Positions 36,525 to 46,446 of a stretch of DNA of 64,000 nt are shown here, one piece after another; within the stretch, counting starts at the first letter, position 1, and each line of letters starts with the position of its first letter. A program made the position numbers and the translations under genes. Origin of the DNA: Ferruginibacter sp. GTDB lineage: Bacteria > Bacteroidota > Bacteroidia > Chitinophagales > Chitinophagaceae. Below the pieces are notes generated by a model. The model ran no database searches, was not told where the DNA came from, and saw nothing but the letters and a program-made list of their open reading frames with translations. Location of the stretch: the NCBI GenBank assembly GCA_019638575.1, contig JAHBTN010000004.1, positions 62,001-126,000 on the forward strand, in the 5' to 3' direction.

Positions 36525-37613
36525 TTATTGTTGCTGTTTGTCATTTTTTATCAACTCCATCGCCTTATCCAGTTTATAATCTGCTCCTTTACGAATTGCT
36601 TCCACAGTTGGACCGGCTACTACTTCCGGTTGTACGCCTCTTCCGATTTTTGGTACCGTTTTGTCAATCACTAAACGGAACAAGGGAAGACGAAATCTTA
36701 CTCCGGTTTCCGGCAAAGTTACTTCGGGCAACAGCCAGGCAGAATTACCATAAGCGCCGCCTCCGGTTTCTTCACCTATCACTGTTACATTATTTTGTTT
36801 GATAACTGCACTTACAAATAAAGTAGTGGCCGAAAATGAATTGCCCCCCGTCAGCACATATACTTTGCCAGCGTAATGATTTGATTTTTTAGGTTTGAAA
36901 TAATGCCTTTCAAAATATCCAAAATGAAAATTGCCATCTTTTTTTCTTGCTGCAAAAAGATTCATGAACAAATGATTCCAGAAATAGCCTTTGATGTATT
37001 TATGATAGGGTGTTTTTCTTCTGATGGAAAAAAGAGAATCGCAAATTTTAAACCGGTGATTGGCAATATAACGGGTAAGAATCGTGGAATTAGAAACACT
37101 GCCGCCTCCGTTATTTCTCACATCAATAATGAGATGTTGAATTTTATTTTCCTTTAGCGTTTTAAATGAGTTTTTAAAAAATCTTCTCAACCCGTAATTC
37201 TTGGTAAAGGTTGCCAGATTCATCATGGCCGTTTTATTAGCCGTATCAATTTGCAACAGCCGGCTTCGGTTCAGCATGGCTTCTCTTCTTTCATGGCGGG
37301 ATGGTTTGGGTTGTGGTTTCACCCGCGGTCGTACCGGTTTGCGCCCTGCTGTATCTGCTGCGATGTTAAAAACTTTTAAACTATCTGTTTGAATACTGCC
37401 ATCAGGTGCTACATAGTCAACGGCGTATTTATCCGACAATCCGTATAAGGATGTATAAGCTGAACCAAATGCCCCAAATGAACTCAGCCGTTGATAACGA
37501 TATGTATTGTTATATCCATCGGTTGAAATATATTGAAACATTGTATCTGCCAACTGTTGTATAGATTTTCCATTGATGCTCTTAATAACGGTACCCCGTT
37601 TTAGCAGGGCCAT
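36525..37613 (-). CDS. S41 family peptidase, N-terminus missing
   Basis: A 362-residue protease-like protein. It begins inside a PDZ domain (LLKRGTVIKSINGKSIQQLA) and continues with the S41 catalytic region: LIIDVRNNGGGSVSN, VLTGGNSFSATTLFVSAVI (catalytic Ser in GNSFSAT), GEETGGGAYGNSA and RFRLPLFRLVI. Typical relatives have a signal peptide and about 100 more residues in front; here the in-frame codon before the first ATG is a stop. The gene appears truncated at its 5' end and probably lost its promoter and export signal, so it may be a pseudogene. Confidence 0.7.
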   Translation of the reverse strand: MALLKRGTVIKSINGKSIQQLADTMFQYISTDGYNNTYRYQRLSSFGAFGSAYTSLYGLSDKYAVDYVAPDGSIQTDSLKVFNIAADTAGRKPVRPRVKPQPKPSRHERREAMLNRSRLLQIDTANKTAMMNLATFTKNYGLRRFFKNSFKTLKENKIQHLIIDVRNNGGGSVSNSTILTRYIANHRFKICDSLFSIRRKTPYHKYIKGYFWNHLFMNLFAARKKDGNFHFGYFERHYFKPKKSNHYAGKVYVLTGGNSFSATTLFVSAVIKQNNVTVIGEETGGGAYGNSAWLLPEVTLPETGVRFRLPLFRLVIDKTVPKIGRGVQPEVVAGPTVEAIRKGADYKLDKAMELIKNDKQQQ

Positions 37614-37807
37614 TCAAATATTCCGTCGGCAGAAACCTAAACCTGGTGGGTCGCTCTCCGGCAATGCCCATGTTCGTTCAGTTTCATGCCACAAGGTTCA
37701 AATGAAAAACTTAAATCTACAATCTGCTAAACTTTCCAGCCATTTACTCGATTCCGATTATGTGATTGTTTATTTCTTTTCACATTGCGTTATAAAACAA
37801 TTTTTTT

Positions 37808-38752
37808 ATGATAAAATATCTCTTTCTTATTTGTCTGCTTACAGCATTTTGCATTACCAATGCCCAAAATGTTGGAATAGGTACCAGTAATCCTACTGAA
37901 AAACTGCATGTGGTCGGCAATGTAAAAGCCGATACACTTAAACCCTCTGCCTTTAAACTAACCTCCGGTGCCGGTGAAGGAAAAGTACTTACCAGCGATG
38001 CCGCCGGCAATGCAAGCTGGGCTTTAAACAACAGCAGTAGTGGCAGCAATATTGGTTACGGGGTTTGGGGCGACTGTGCCACCAATGGCAATATTAGCGA
38101 GTATCAACCGGTGGTAGACAATTCGGGTTCTACAAACGATTATGCAGGTTATAGTGTATCCATTTCAGGTAATTATGCTATTGTGGGTGCTGCTAATGAT
38201 GATGTGGGGACAAATCCGAACCAGGGTTCAGCCAGTATTTACCGCTACAATGGCAGTAGCTGGGTGTTGATGAAAAAAATTACCGATGCCACCGGAGCTG
38301 CTAATGATAATTTTGGTATAAGTGTATCCATTTCGGATAATTATGCTATTGTGGGTGCTGCTAATGATGATGTGGGGGTAAATACGAACCAGGGTTCAGC
38401 CAGTTTTTACCATTACACTGGAAGCAGTTGGGAACTGATGCAAAAAATTACCGATGCCGGCGGAGCTGCTAACGATAATTTTGGTACAAGTGTATCCATT
38501 TCCGGTAATTATGCTATTGTGGGGATTTCTAATGATGATGTGGGGGTAAATTCAAACCAGGGTTCAGCCAGTATTTATCTTAGAAACGGCCCTTTATGGC
38601 GTAAACTGCAAAATGTAGTTGATCCTGCTGGTAGTGGTGGTGATGATTTTGGATGTAGTGTTAGCCTTGATGCAACAACAAAACGCTTTTTAGTGGGCGC
38701 TTTTGAAGTTAATAATGGAATGGGTATTGCTGTTTTTGGTAAAATAAATTAA
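37808..38752 (+). CDS. secreted FG-GAP-like repeat protein
   Basis: A 314-residue secreted protein. Signal peptide at 1-19, then NVGIGTSNPTEKLHVVGNVKAD, an N-terminal motif shared with phage tail-fibre-like and many Bacteroidota surface proteins. Then come FG-GAP/integrin-like propeller repeats: three near-identical 56-residue units with SVSISGNYAIVGAANDDVG followed by NQGSASIY. The repeats are also near-identical in DNA with a period of 168 bases. No sorting domain at the C-terminus, so the protein may be short by recombination between repeats. A terminator follows. Confidence 0.8.
   Translation: MIKYLFLICLLTAFCITNAQNVGIGTSNPTEKLHVVGNVKADTLKPSAFKLTSGAGEGKVLTSDAAGNASWALNNSSSGSNIGYGVWGDCATNGNISEYQPVVDNSGSTNDYAGYSVSISGNYAIVGAANDDVGTNPNQGSASIYRYNGSSWVLMKKITDATGAANDNFGISVSISDNYAIVGAANDDVGVNTNQGSASFYHYTGSSWELMQKITDAGGAANDNFGTSVSISGNYAIVGISNDDVGVNSNQGSASIYLRNGPLWRKLQNVVDPAGSGGDDFGCSVSLDATTKRFLVGAFEVNNGMGIAVFGKIN
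38151..38580 (+). repeat. 168-base tandem coding repeats
   Basis: The phrase beginning AATTATGCTATTGTGG recurs at 38171, 38339 and 38507, exactly 168 bases apart, with long stretches of identical bases around it. Each unit encodes 56 residues of an FG-GAP-like blade. Such recent tandem copies can gain or lose units by recombination. Confidence 0.8.
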
Positions 38753-38795
38753 ACACTTTTAATTCTCACTCACAATAAAAAACTGTAAAATACCT

Positions 38796-38828
38796 AACCG
38801 GAAGTATATATTGCTTCCGGTTTTTTTT
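38796..38828 (+). terminator. terminator of the FG-GAP-like gene
   Basis: AACCGGAAG (38796-38804) and CTTCCGGTT (38814-38822) form a 9-bp stem followed by eight T. It starts 44 bases after the stop codon. Confidence 0.85.
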
Positions 38829-39268
38829 ATGGTGTAAACCCATCGGTTATAATGAGTAAAACGCAACTGCTTTAAAATGCTCTTACTCTATGTATTATTA
38901 CCCAATTATGAAATTTATAACCTGTTTTTTCATACTCAATTTTATGCTTATCATAAACCAATGCTTTTTATTGCCTGGTAACCGCAATAAAAAACACACC
39001 TGTTGATAAACAAAAGAAATAAAAATGAGAAGAAATCCTTACTGTTTTTTTTACGATGAAAAAATCTTATATTTTTAACGTCTGCGGTAGCTAATCTGCT
39101 GCCTATTTTATGAATTATTTCCCTGTATTAAATAATTGAAATGAAATTTAGATTTTATACTTTAATTTTTATTTTGAATGGCGCCATCTCATTACAGGCA
39201 CAAACTCCAGTAATTTTCAAAAAAAATTGCCAATAATTTTCCCCAAAAATTTTTCATGTGGGTTAAAA
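38829..39268. other. gene-poor stretch with two tiny signal-peptide-like frames
   Basis: It holds two short plus-strand frames: 38908-39006 (32 residues, MKFITCFFILNFMLIINQC...) and 39141-39236 (31 residues, MKFRFYTLIFILNGAISLQAQ then TPVIFKKNCQ). The second looks exactly like a signal peptide plus a few mature residues, as if the rest of a secreted-protein gene were deleted. Neither has other support. Confidence 0.4.
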
Positions 39269-41824
39269 TTATAGCTTCCACAATTTACCCGATTGCACTA
39301 AAACACCATTTTGCAGGATGCGATAAAAGATTATTCCTTTTTGCATCGTGTTTACATTAATGGTTTTGATTCCCGGCCTTATGGACTGTGTTTGTAAAAG
39401 TTTGCCATCGGCAGTGTACAGGTCTAGTTGCAGCATCTTATCTTGATTGTTTTGCAAATTGAATTTGTCTTTAAACATAGTTGGATAAATGCTGATTCCT
39501 TTTTCATCAAAAGAAATAAACAGTATATTGCTGTATGCTACCCTGCCATCTGCATCTACCTGGCGAATACGGTAATAGGATTTTGCATCCACCCCGTTAG
39601 TATTATCGGTAAATGAATAATTGTTTACAGCTTGATTAAATGCCGGCTTAGTTCCTATGCTGGAAAAATTTCTTCCGTCATAACTTTTTTCAATTTCAAA
39701 ATGCGAAACGTTTTGTTCGTTGGCTGTTTTCCAGTTTAAGCACACCTGGTTTTTATTACATTTTTGGGCTGTGAAAGACAGAAATTGCAATGGTAATACA
39801 TAATTGCCTGTATGTATCCAAAACTCACTAAAACCGGTAACATCAAACTCCAGGTAGTTATTTCCATATAATGAACCGGTGGTAATTTGAGAAGAAGGAA
39901 TTAAAACCGATGTACCTCCGGAAGGATCTTACACCCCATCTTCATTGGCACCGGTATATTTGGTTACTACCAACTGGCTGGCCGATGTTAATGATGGAAT
40001 ATAAGTTTGCAGATCGGCAAAGTCAGCATCGGTATAATATAACCTTACTCTTTTGGGGCTTACAGGATTTAGTGCCGGTTTTATTACATAATGCCTGCGC
40101 ATATACCGCTGCCCGTTATACAAGCCTGCAGTGGCGTCCACATACACCACATCATTTCTTGTTCCCAGGTCAAAGCAATAATCTTTTACAGATGCTATCA
40201 CTTTTGTATTATCGCTACTGTTGTAACTATGTTTCCAAAGGCCGTCATCTAAAAGGCTGTTGCTATTAGTTTGCACAGCAGGAAGGCCGTTAAATGGTGC
40301 CGATGAGCCTGTGTTATACTTGTTGTACAAATATCTTTCCACACTGCTGATTTCTTCAGCAGTTAAACTGCGGCCGTATACAATTACTTCGTATATCCAT
40401 CCACTCCAGTCAAGGTCTGCCTGGTCTTCACGGTCGCCAACGGTAAACCCGGTTGTACCGGTTTCGGTTGTTACCGAACCTGATCCCTGGTCTACCGTTT
40501 GAGCCACAGCATTGAGGTTGCATTGTATTTGTCCACCTGCGTCAGGAACTTTGTAAGTAACTACTGTTGGGCTAAAGGCACTGTCAATTGCGCTGCCGGT
40601 AATAGATGCGTTATTATTACCTATACCATTGTTATCGGAGTAAATATATATTGGGGTACCGTAAGCATTAGCGCCATAACTAAGTGTGTTTATCAATCCT
40701 CCTCTTCTGAATGTAAATAAGGTGCCGCCTAACACGCCGCCACTGTGTACATTGCAATCTCTTCTTGCTACCACAAATACGGTACGTGCAGTACCTGCAG
40801 TTACTAAGTTTGTAAGCGTATTGTTTAAAAATACTTTACGATTGGTTCCATCAAAATAAATTCCGGGTTGGGGTATGCCATCAGCAACCCTGAATTCGGG
40901 TTTGTTAACCGTAACGGTTTGTGTTACATGATTGCCATTACCACTTTGGTCGTTCCATTGTTGTACGGCTTGTCCGTTAGCAGCCGGGGTAATGCCTGCA
41001 TCGGTAAACACTTCTGCATCGGCCTTCAGCCATAATACCGGGTCGCATGGAACAAACACACCCTGTAGTTGTGCATTGTTGAAATCCGGTTCCGATGCAG
41101 TTCCCACCGTAGTGCCGTCTAATGCACTGCCCGTATTACTGCAATTATTGATTACCTGCTGCCCGTTTCCATTTGCCGCAGTGTTGAAATCATAATAAAG
41201 TTTTAAAGAGGCTTCATTGCCCGACAGTTGCTTGTCCTTTTCTGTAATTATCTCTGTTTTCGTTTTTGCTTTATGCCATACCCTTACTTCATCAATATCG
41301 CCGTAAAAATTACAAACCGATCCGCACAATGTTCTCCTGCCTACCCAATAAGTACCGTCGGGACTGGTAAGTGTACCGGTGGTAATGTCTAATCCCCTTC
41401 CATTTTCTACCCCGTCAATATAAATATATACACTATCTGTTGTTACATTCCGCACAGCAGCAACATGGTGCCAATTACCGTCGGCAACGGAGCAATTACT
41501 GGAAACCGTGGTATAGGAATAATCAATGGCATCCAGCCCCAAACTCACCTTACCGCCTGAAATATAAAACAATACTCCGGTTGAGGGGCCCGGGCAATAC
41601 TGCTCGGCAAATATCATCATGCAGCTTACTGCATCATTCGTTCTTATCCATGCCTCAATCGTAAAGCTTTGTGTGCTGGTGAAGTCCATTAAGTTATTGG
41701 CAGGGATGGAAATTCCTTCATCAGTTGCACTACTAAAATGCACTGCTTTATTGTTTTGCGGAAACTGGCAAAAGCCGGATGCCGCAACGAATAAACAAAC
41801 GAGGAGGGTAAAATATTTTTTCAT
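39269..41824 (-). pseudogene. LamG/concanavalin-like T9SS cargo gene interrupted by one in-frame stop
   Basis: Two frames, 39929-41824 and 39269-39790, are in the same phase and are joined by readable sequence. The only interruption is a TAA at 39929-39931 (NEDGV, stop, DPSGGTSVLIPSSQ). The full product would have 851 codons: signal peptide, a LamG-type domain (residues about 25-230), a second concanavalin-like domain from DPVLWLKADAEVF, a beta-rich region, and a type A sorting domain (ISIYPTMFKDKFNLQ ... GIIFYRI ... SGKLWKL). A Tyr codon probably became TAA. Without read-through the product loses its sorting signal and would not be anchored. Confidence 0.85.
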
Positions 41825-41909
41825 TTTTGTAGTATTTGCTACATTACAAAAATGACCATCCGCTACCGGCTGGGCAATACCCTCTGTGCGGCATTTTAAA
41901 AGGGAGACA

Positions 41910-42575
41910 TCAAATCCATTTGTTCTTCAAACTAATTTGCAGAGCCTCTACCTTACTGCTTACATGCAGTTTGCTGTAGATATTTTTCATGTGCTGGCGC
42001 ACTGTGTGTTTGCTTAAAAAAAGGTGCTCCGCAATCTGTGCATATTCCTTTCCTTCCATGCTGCATTTTAAAATTTCCTTTTCTCTTTCGGACAACGGCT
42101 CAAACACCGAAGTTTTATCTACAACCGAAGCAACCGGTTTTTCGGCCATACCGGTAAGCCACTTCCATGCTTTGCGTGCAATGCCCGGACTCATGGGCGC
42201 TCCTGCATCCTCGTAGACCTGGTAAATGGCATCAATAATATGCTGCGCTGTTTCTTCTTTTAGCAGGTAGCCATGTGCCCCGGCTTTTATGGCATTAAAA
42301 ATTCTTTCATCATCATCAAACACCGTAAGCATGATGTATTTAACCGAAGGGTATAAAGGAGCAGCCCGCTGTACGGTTTCAATACCGTTTAATTCAGTCA
42401 TCTCAATATCCATCAACACCACATCGGGTTTGGGCGATGCGGTTTTCATCAGCTTCATAAATTCTGTTCCATCATTGGCTTCAAGTATCACCTGAATGTC
42501 ATTTTCCACAGAAGCCAGCTTTTCCTTTAGCGATTGGCGCAGATAAGCTTTATCGTCAACTATTCCTATCAGCAT
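41910..42575 (-). CDS. NarL/LuxR-family response regulator
   Basis: A 221-residue two-component regulator: receiver domain 1-120 with phospho-acceptor D56 (VVLMDIEMT), then a LuxR-type helix-turn-helix (SEREKEILKCSMEGKEYAQIAEHLFLSKHTVRQHMKNIYSKL, about 150-215). It lies 59 bases downstream of the histidine kinase gene on the same strand and is its obvious partner. The broken LamG gene follows after 85 bases. Confidence 0.95.
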   Translation of the reverse strand: MLIGIVDDKAYLRQSLKEKLASVENDIQVILEANDGTEFMKLMKTASPKPDVVLMDIEMTELNGIETVQRAAPLYPSVKYIMLTVFDDDERIFNAIKAGAHGYLLKEETAQHIIDAIYQVYEDAGAPMSPGIARKAWKWLTGMAEKPVASVVDKTSVFEPLSEREKEILKCSMEGKEYAQIAEHLFLSKHTVRQHMKNIYSKLHVSSKVEALQISLKNKWI

Positions 42576-42634
42576 ATTGCAAAATTAAATTTCCTTATAA
42601 GCTCCCTCAATACCCTCTGTGAGGCATTTATATT

Positions 42635-44341
42635 TTAAAGTAAAACCGATATGGCCACACCTTTCCCGGGCACTGCATCAATTATCAGTGTTGCCTTGAT
42701 GGAAGCTGCCCTTTGCTGCATGTTTTTCAACCCATAATGGCCTTCACCATTTAAACTACTTTGATTAAACCCTTTGCCAAAATCCTGCACCCATACCTGG
42801 AACCGATTTTGTGAAGATTCGCCCCTCAATACAATGCTTTCGCTTTCAGAATACTTGCAGGCATTGGTTACCGCCTCCTGGCAAATACGAAACAACTGAA
42901 GTGCATTTTCAGAATTCAAAAAATAAGCATCCGAAAATTGTTCTTCTACTTTCAATTGAATGTGTGGGTACCCTTGCAGGTAGCGATGTGTATAATCCAC
43001 CAGTTTATCAAAGAAATCTTCTGCAGTAAGCTGCTCCTGGTTTAGTATCCAAATGGTTTCCCGCAATGTTTGCAATAGTTGGCGAGAGCTACCTTTTATT
43101 CTTTCAATATTTGCATCAATAGGTTGCTGCTTTCTGAAATTGATATCCAGGCTTTCAATATTATTGGATAATAATGCCATTTGAGAGCCCAGGTTGTCGT
43201 GCAGATCCCGGCTTAGCCTTTCTTTTTCATCCTGCATCTGCTGTTGCACGATTAGTTTTTGACGGGATATTTTTTTCTGGTAAAGAGAATAGAACAGCGC
43301 TGACAGCAATACAAGCAAGCCTCCAAAAATCAATAAGTAAAGTTGCTTTTCCTTTTGTGCCTCAATTAAAGCAATTCGTTTTTCATTTTCAGATTCTTTA
43401 GTTTTAAATTTTGCCTCAGCTTCAGACAATTTTGTATTGAGGTCGTTGTTATATCGCTGCTCAATAATGTGCCCCACTTCTTCCTTTAAAAGAAAAGCTT
43501 CTTTGTAATTACCCGCTGCGTAAAGATTTGCTGTGTGAAATTCCAGTGCCGTGCTTACCATATCCAACTTATTAATAGCACGGGAAATGGCCAGCGCTTC
43601 ACTACTCAATTGCAACGCCTTGTCGTATTTTTTTTGATGTAAATACAATTCTGATGAAAACATCAATGCTTCTGCAAGGTTGGCACTGTCATTTAATGCC
43701 CGGCTTTTGTTTATCACATCATCGTACAGTCGGGCTGCTTCATTAAAGCGATAGGTACGTTCGTATAAGGTTGCCAGTAAACGGGTATGTAACCGACCCG
43801 TTTCAGTTTCGGATGTTTTGTTCTCAATACTGAGGGCAATAGCTTTTTTGAAATAATTTTCCGACAGGTCAAGCTGCACATTTTTATCAAGATAAACAGA
43901 GGCAATATTGTGATAGCATTGTTCAAGCTGAATTTTAAAATCCGATTGCTCGCTGATGCTGATACATTTCTTCCAGTATTCAACTGCCTTGTCTTTATCG
44001 GGAATATGATAATAGGTATTGCCTATAAGTTTATAAAAATTGGCTTCGGCCAATGTATTGTTTTGGCGCTGTGCTTCGGCTACCTGTTGCTGGCAATAAA
44101 TGAGGCAGCTATCCCAAAGTTGCAACTCCTGGTACTTATGTACCAAAACTATTTGCAGGGCAAGCTTTTCATCGGTGTTTAATTTTCCATTGCTCAACAA
44201 ATCCTTCACTTGCTTTATAACAGCCTGATGATTGTTATTGTTTTCAAGTTTCTCAGTCAAAAGCGTGAGATCTTTGCCTTGTGCAAGAGAGAAACTTGTA
44301 ACTAATAGTAAAACAAGAAACTTAAATAAACGGCATATCAT
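42635..44341 (-). CDS. TPR-domain sensor histidine kinase (HisKA_3/NarX class)
   Basis: A 568-residue sensor kinase. Signal peptide at 1-20, then a periplasmic array of TPR-like helices (about 25-310, with YHNIASVYLDKN, ALQLSSEALAISRAI), and one membrane helix at about 333-352. The HisKA_3 dimerisation/phospho-acceptor motif follows with H381 in RLSRDLHDNLGSQMALLS, then an HATPase domain (FRICQEAVTNACKYS, GHYGLKNMQQRA). It signals to the NarL regulator gene that follows. The input is unknown. Confidence 0.93.
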   Translation of the reverse strand: MICRLFKFLVLLLVTSFSLAQGKDLTLLTEKLENNNNHQAVIKQVKDLLSNGKLNTDEKLALQIVLVHKYQELQLWDSCLIYCQQQVAEAQRQNNTLAEANFYKLIGNTYYHIPDKDKAVEYWKKCISISEQSDFKIQLEQCYHNIASVYLDKNVQLDLSENYFKKAIALSIENKTSETETGRLHTRLLATLYERTYRFNEAARLYDDVINKSRALNDSANLAEALMFSSELYLHQKKYDKALQLSSEALAISRAINKLDMVSTALEFHTANLYAAGNYKEAFLLKEEVGHIIEQRYNNDLNTKLSEAEAKFKTKESENEKRIALIEAQKEKQLYLLIFGGLLVLLSALFYSLYQKKISRQKLIVQQQMQDEKERLSRDLHDNLGSQMALLSNNIESLDINFRKQQPIDANIERIKGSSRQLLQTLRETIWILNQEQLTAEDFFDKLVDYTHRYLQGYPHIQLKVEEQFSDAYFLNSENALQLFRICQEAVTNACKYSESESIVLRGESSQNRFQVWVQDFGKGFNQSSLNGEGHYGLKNMQQRAASIKATLIIDAVPGKGVAISVLL

Positions 44342-44402
44342 GTGTAATGTTATTTGTAGATTTTAGGCCGATGGTTGAAAATACACATTCATTAGCTACC
44401 AA

Positions 44403-44433
44403 TAAAAAAAATGCCCCGGACATTGCCGGGGCC
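44403..44433 (-). terminator. terminator of the ribosomal protein/tsf operon
   Basis: CCCCGG (44414-44419) and CCGGGG (44426-44431) flank a short loop. On the minus strand the stem is followed by eight T, 20 bases after the tsf stop codon. Confidence 0.9.
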
Positions 44434-44452
44434 ATGATGAAATATTTTAAAA

Positions 44453-45277
44453 TTATCCCAAAGCCACTCTTTTAAAATCGGTAACTTTTAATTCGGCATC
44501 AATGCTTTTTAAATAATCGGCTACAGATTTGCTGTTATCTTTTACAAAAGCCTGTGCCATTAATGTATTTTCTTTAAAAAATTTGTTCATCTTGCCATCA
44601 GCTATTTTTTCGGCCATTTCAGCCGGTTTGCCTTCTGCTTTTATCATTTCAATGGCAATAGCTTTTTCCCTGTCTTTTATTTCCTGCGAGATGGATGTTT
44701 CATCAACGGCCAATGGATTCATTGCTGCAATTTGCATAGCTACATCTTTACCGGCTTCGGGGGCAGCTTTTGTCATAGCCACTAATACACCCATACGGTT
44801 GGCGCCATGTATATACGAAGCCACATAAGCTGCATCAACCCTTTCAAATTTTGTGATGGCTATTTTTTCTCCAATGGCTGCCAGCTTATCGTTTATCATT
44901 TGCTCAACTGTAGATCCGTTGATAGTTACTGCATTCAATTCTTCTGCTGTTTTTACATTGTTGGCAATGGCTGCATCTGCTATTGATTGTGCAAAGGCAA
45001 CAAACTCGGCATTTTTGCTAACGAAATCTGTTTCGCAGCTTATGCAAAGTACGATGCCGCTTTTGCCATCGGCAGTTGTTTGTGCAATTACCACACCTTC
45101 TTTAGCTTCACGGTCGCTGCGTTTGGCGGCTACCTTTTGGCCTTGCTTACGCAACCAGTCAATAGCTGCTTCAAAATCGCCATTACTTTCTGTTAATGCT
45201 TTGCGGCAATCTAACATACCGGCGCCGGTTGTTTGGCGCAATTTATTTATGTCTGCTGCTGTTATTGTTGTACTCAT
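44453..45277 (-). CDS. tsf: translation elongation factor Ts
   Basis: Exchanges GDP for GTP on EF-Tu. It has 274 residues starting MSTTITAADINKLRQTTGAGMLDCRKAL, which is the universal EF-Ts N-terminus, with CETDFVSKNAEFVAFA (signature 2) further on. The start at 45277 matches the family; an in-frame upstream ATG at 45358 lies within an intergenic repeat and is rejected. It is the last gene of the rplM-rpsI-rpsB-tsf operon. Confidence 0.97.
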   Translation of the reverse strand: MSTTITAADINKLRQTTGAGMLDCRKALTESNGDFEAAIDWLRKQGQKVAAKRSDREAKEGVVIAQTTADGKSGIVLCISCETDFVSKNAEFVAFAQSIADAAIANNVKTAEELNAVTINGSTVEQMINDKLAAIGEKIAITKFERVDAAYVASYIHGANRMGVLVAMTKAAPEAGKDVAMQIAAMNPLAVDETSISQEIKDREKAIAIEMIKAEGKPAEMAEKIADGKMNKFFKENTLMAQAFVKDNSKSVADYLKSIDAELKVTDFKRVALG

Positions 45278-45338
45278 GTTTATGATATTTTTATCTGCAC
45301 TAATGCAGTAATTAATAATTGCTGAATAAAGAACCTTT

Positions 45339-45360
45339 GTACAAGAGTGCGACGCCAATG
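45339..45360 (-). repeat. dispersed intergenic repeat, copy B
   Basis: The minus strand starts CATTGGCGTCGCACTC and ends TTGTAC. It aligns, with a two-base gap, to the repeat at 12463-12486. It lies in the rpsB-tsf intergenic DNA, about 60 bases before the tsf start, the same kind of place as copy A before metH. Confidence 0.45.
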
Positions 45361-45462
45361 AAGTTTAATAGTAGTACAAACGTCGGGTTCATAAAAAACT
45401 ACACCTCAATTTTAGTATCACTCTTTATCGTGTAACCGTTACCGGTTGGCGATGCTTGTTTA

Positions 45463-46347
45463 TTATCTGGCTCCACCTGCTGCCGGCCTTCTGCCACCCT
45501 GGCCCGGGCCTGCTACCCTGCGTTTTGGCTGGCCAGATGCTCCCCTGCCACCACGTTTACCTCTTTCTTCTCCACCATCTGCCCTTGACTCAAAACGAGC
45601 AGCTTTGGCTTCGGCTGTTTCTTCTGTTTCGTTGTGTTCTTCTTCATCTTTGCTAGCCTGGCGCTCCTGTAATCCTTCTGCAATGGCTGCTGTTAAATAA
45701 TTAATAATAATGGCAATTGACTTTGTTGCATCATCATTTGCCGGTATTGCAAAATCAATTTTATTAGGGTCGCAGTTGGTATCTACCATACCAAAAGTGC
45801 TAATGCCCAGTTTTCTTGATTCGGCTAATGCAATATGCTCGTGGCCAATATCAACCATTAAAACGGCTGCAGGTATACGGCTTATTTGTGCAATACCACC
45901 TAATACTTTTTCCATTTTTTCTTTATCACGGGTAAGGGTTAGGCGTTCTTTTTTTGTAAGGCTTTCGGCGCTACCATCGTTCAGCATTTTTTCGATGCTC
46001 TGCATTTTTTTAACGCTTTTGCGAACGGTGTTGAAGTTGGTTAACATACCTCCCAACCAACGCTCGGTAACGTATGGCATGTTTACACGCCTGGCGCAAT
46101 CGCTAACAATTTCTTTTGCCTGTTTTTTGGTAGCTACAAACATTATTTTTTTACCGCTGCGTGCAATTGATTTTAATGCGGCAGCCGACTCCTGTAACCC
46201 TTCTACGGTTTTATTTAAGTCGATAATATGAATACCTTTTTTTTCAGCAAAGATGTAAGGCAGCATCTTGGGGTTCCACTTTTTCTTTAAATGGCCAAAG
46301 TGAACACCTGCTTCTAATAGTTGTTGTTGTAAGGAAGTATTTTCCAT
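45463..46347 (-). CDS. rpsB: 30S ribosomal protein S2 with charged C-terminal tail
   Basis: Component of the small ribosomal subunit. 294 residues: a normal S2 core (residues 1-230; GVHFGHLKKKWNPKMLPYIFAEKKGIHIIDL, RWLGGMLTNF, VDTNCDPNKIDFAIPANDDATKSI). About 65 further residues are first acidic (KDEEEHNETEETAEA) and then Arg/Gly-rich (KRGGRGASGQPKRR ... RRPAAGGAR). The tail is absent from E. coli S2. It is the third gene of the operon. Confidence 0.97.
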   Translation of the reverse strand: MENTSLQQQLLEAGVHFGHLKKKWNPKMLPYIFAEKKGIHIIDLNKTVEGLQESAAALKSIARSGKKIMFVATKKQAKEIVSDCARRVNMPYVTERWLGGMLTNFNTVRKSVKKMQSIEKMLNDGSAESLTKKERLTLTRDKEKMEKVLGGIAQISRIPAAVLMVDIGHEHIALAESRKLGISTFGMVDTNCDPNKIDFAIPANDDATKSIAIIINYLTAAIAEGLQERQASKDEEEHNETEETAEAKAARFESRADGGEERGKRGGRGASGQPKRRVAGPGQGGRRPAAGGAR

Positions 46348-46446
46348 TGTTTATTATTAAATTTTTAATAGTATCAAGATATTAGTATTAACACGGGCAT
46401 TACATTTATCATGTTACCCGTAACGTTATACTTGTAACAAACTGTA

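Noticed and set aside
38908-39006. 32-residue frame with a hydrophobic start
   Set aside because: No conserved features, no promoter or terminator of its own; mentioned only as part of the gene-poor stretch.
45278-45358. 27-residue extension of tsf
   Set aside because: Encoded by intergenic repeat sequence; the EF-Ts family begins at MSTTITAADINKL.
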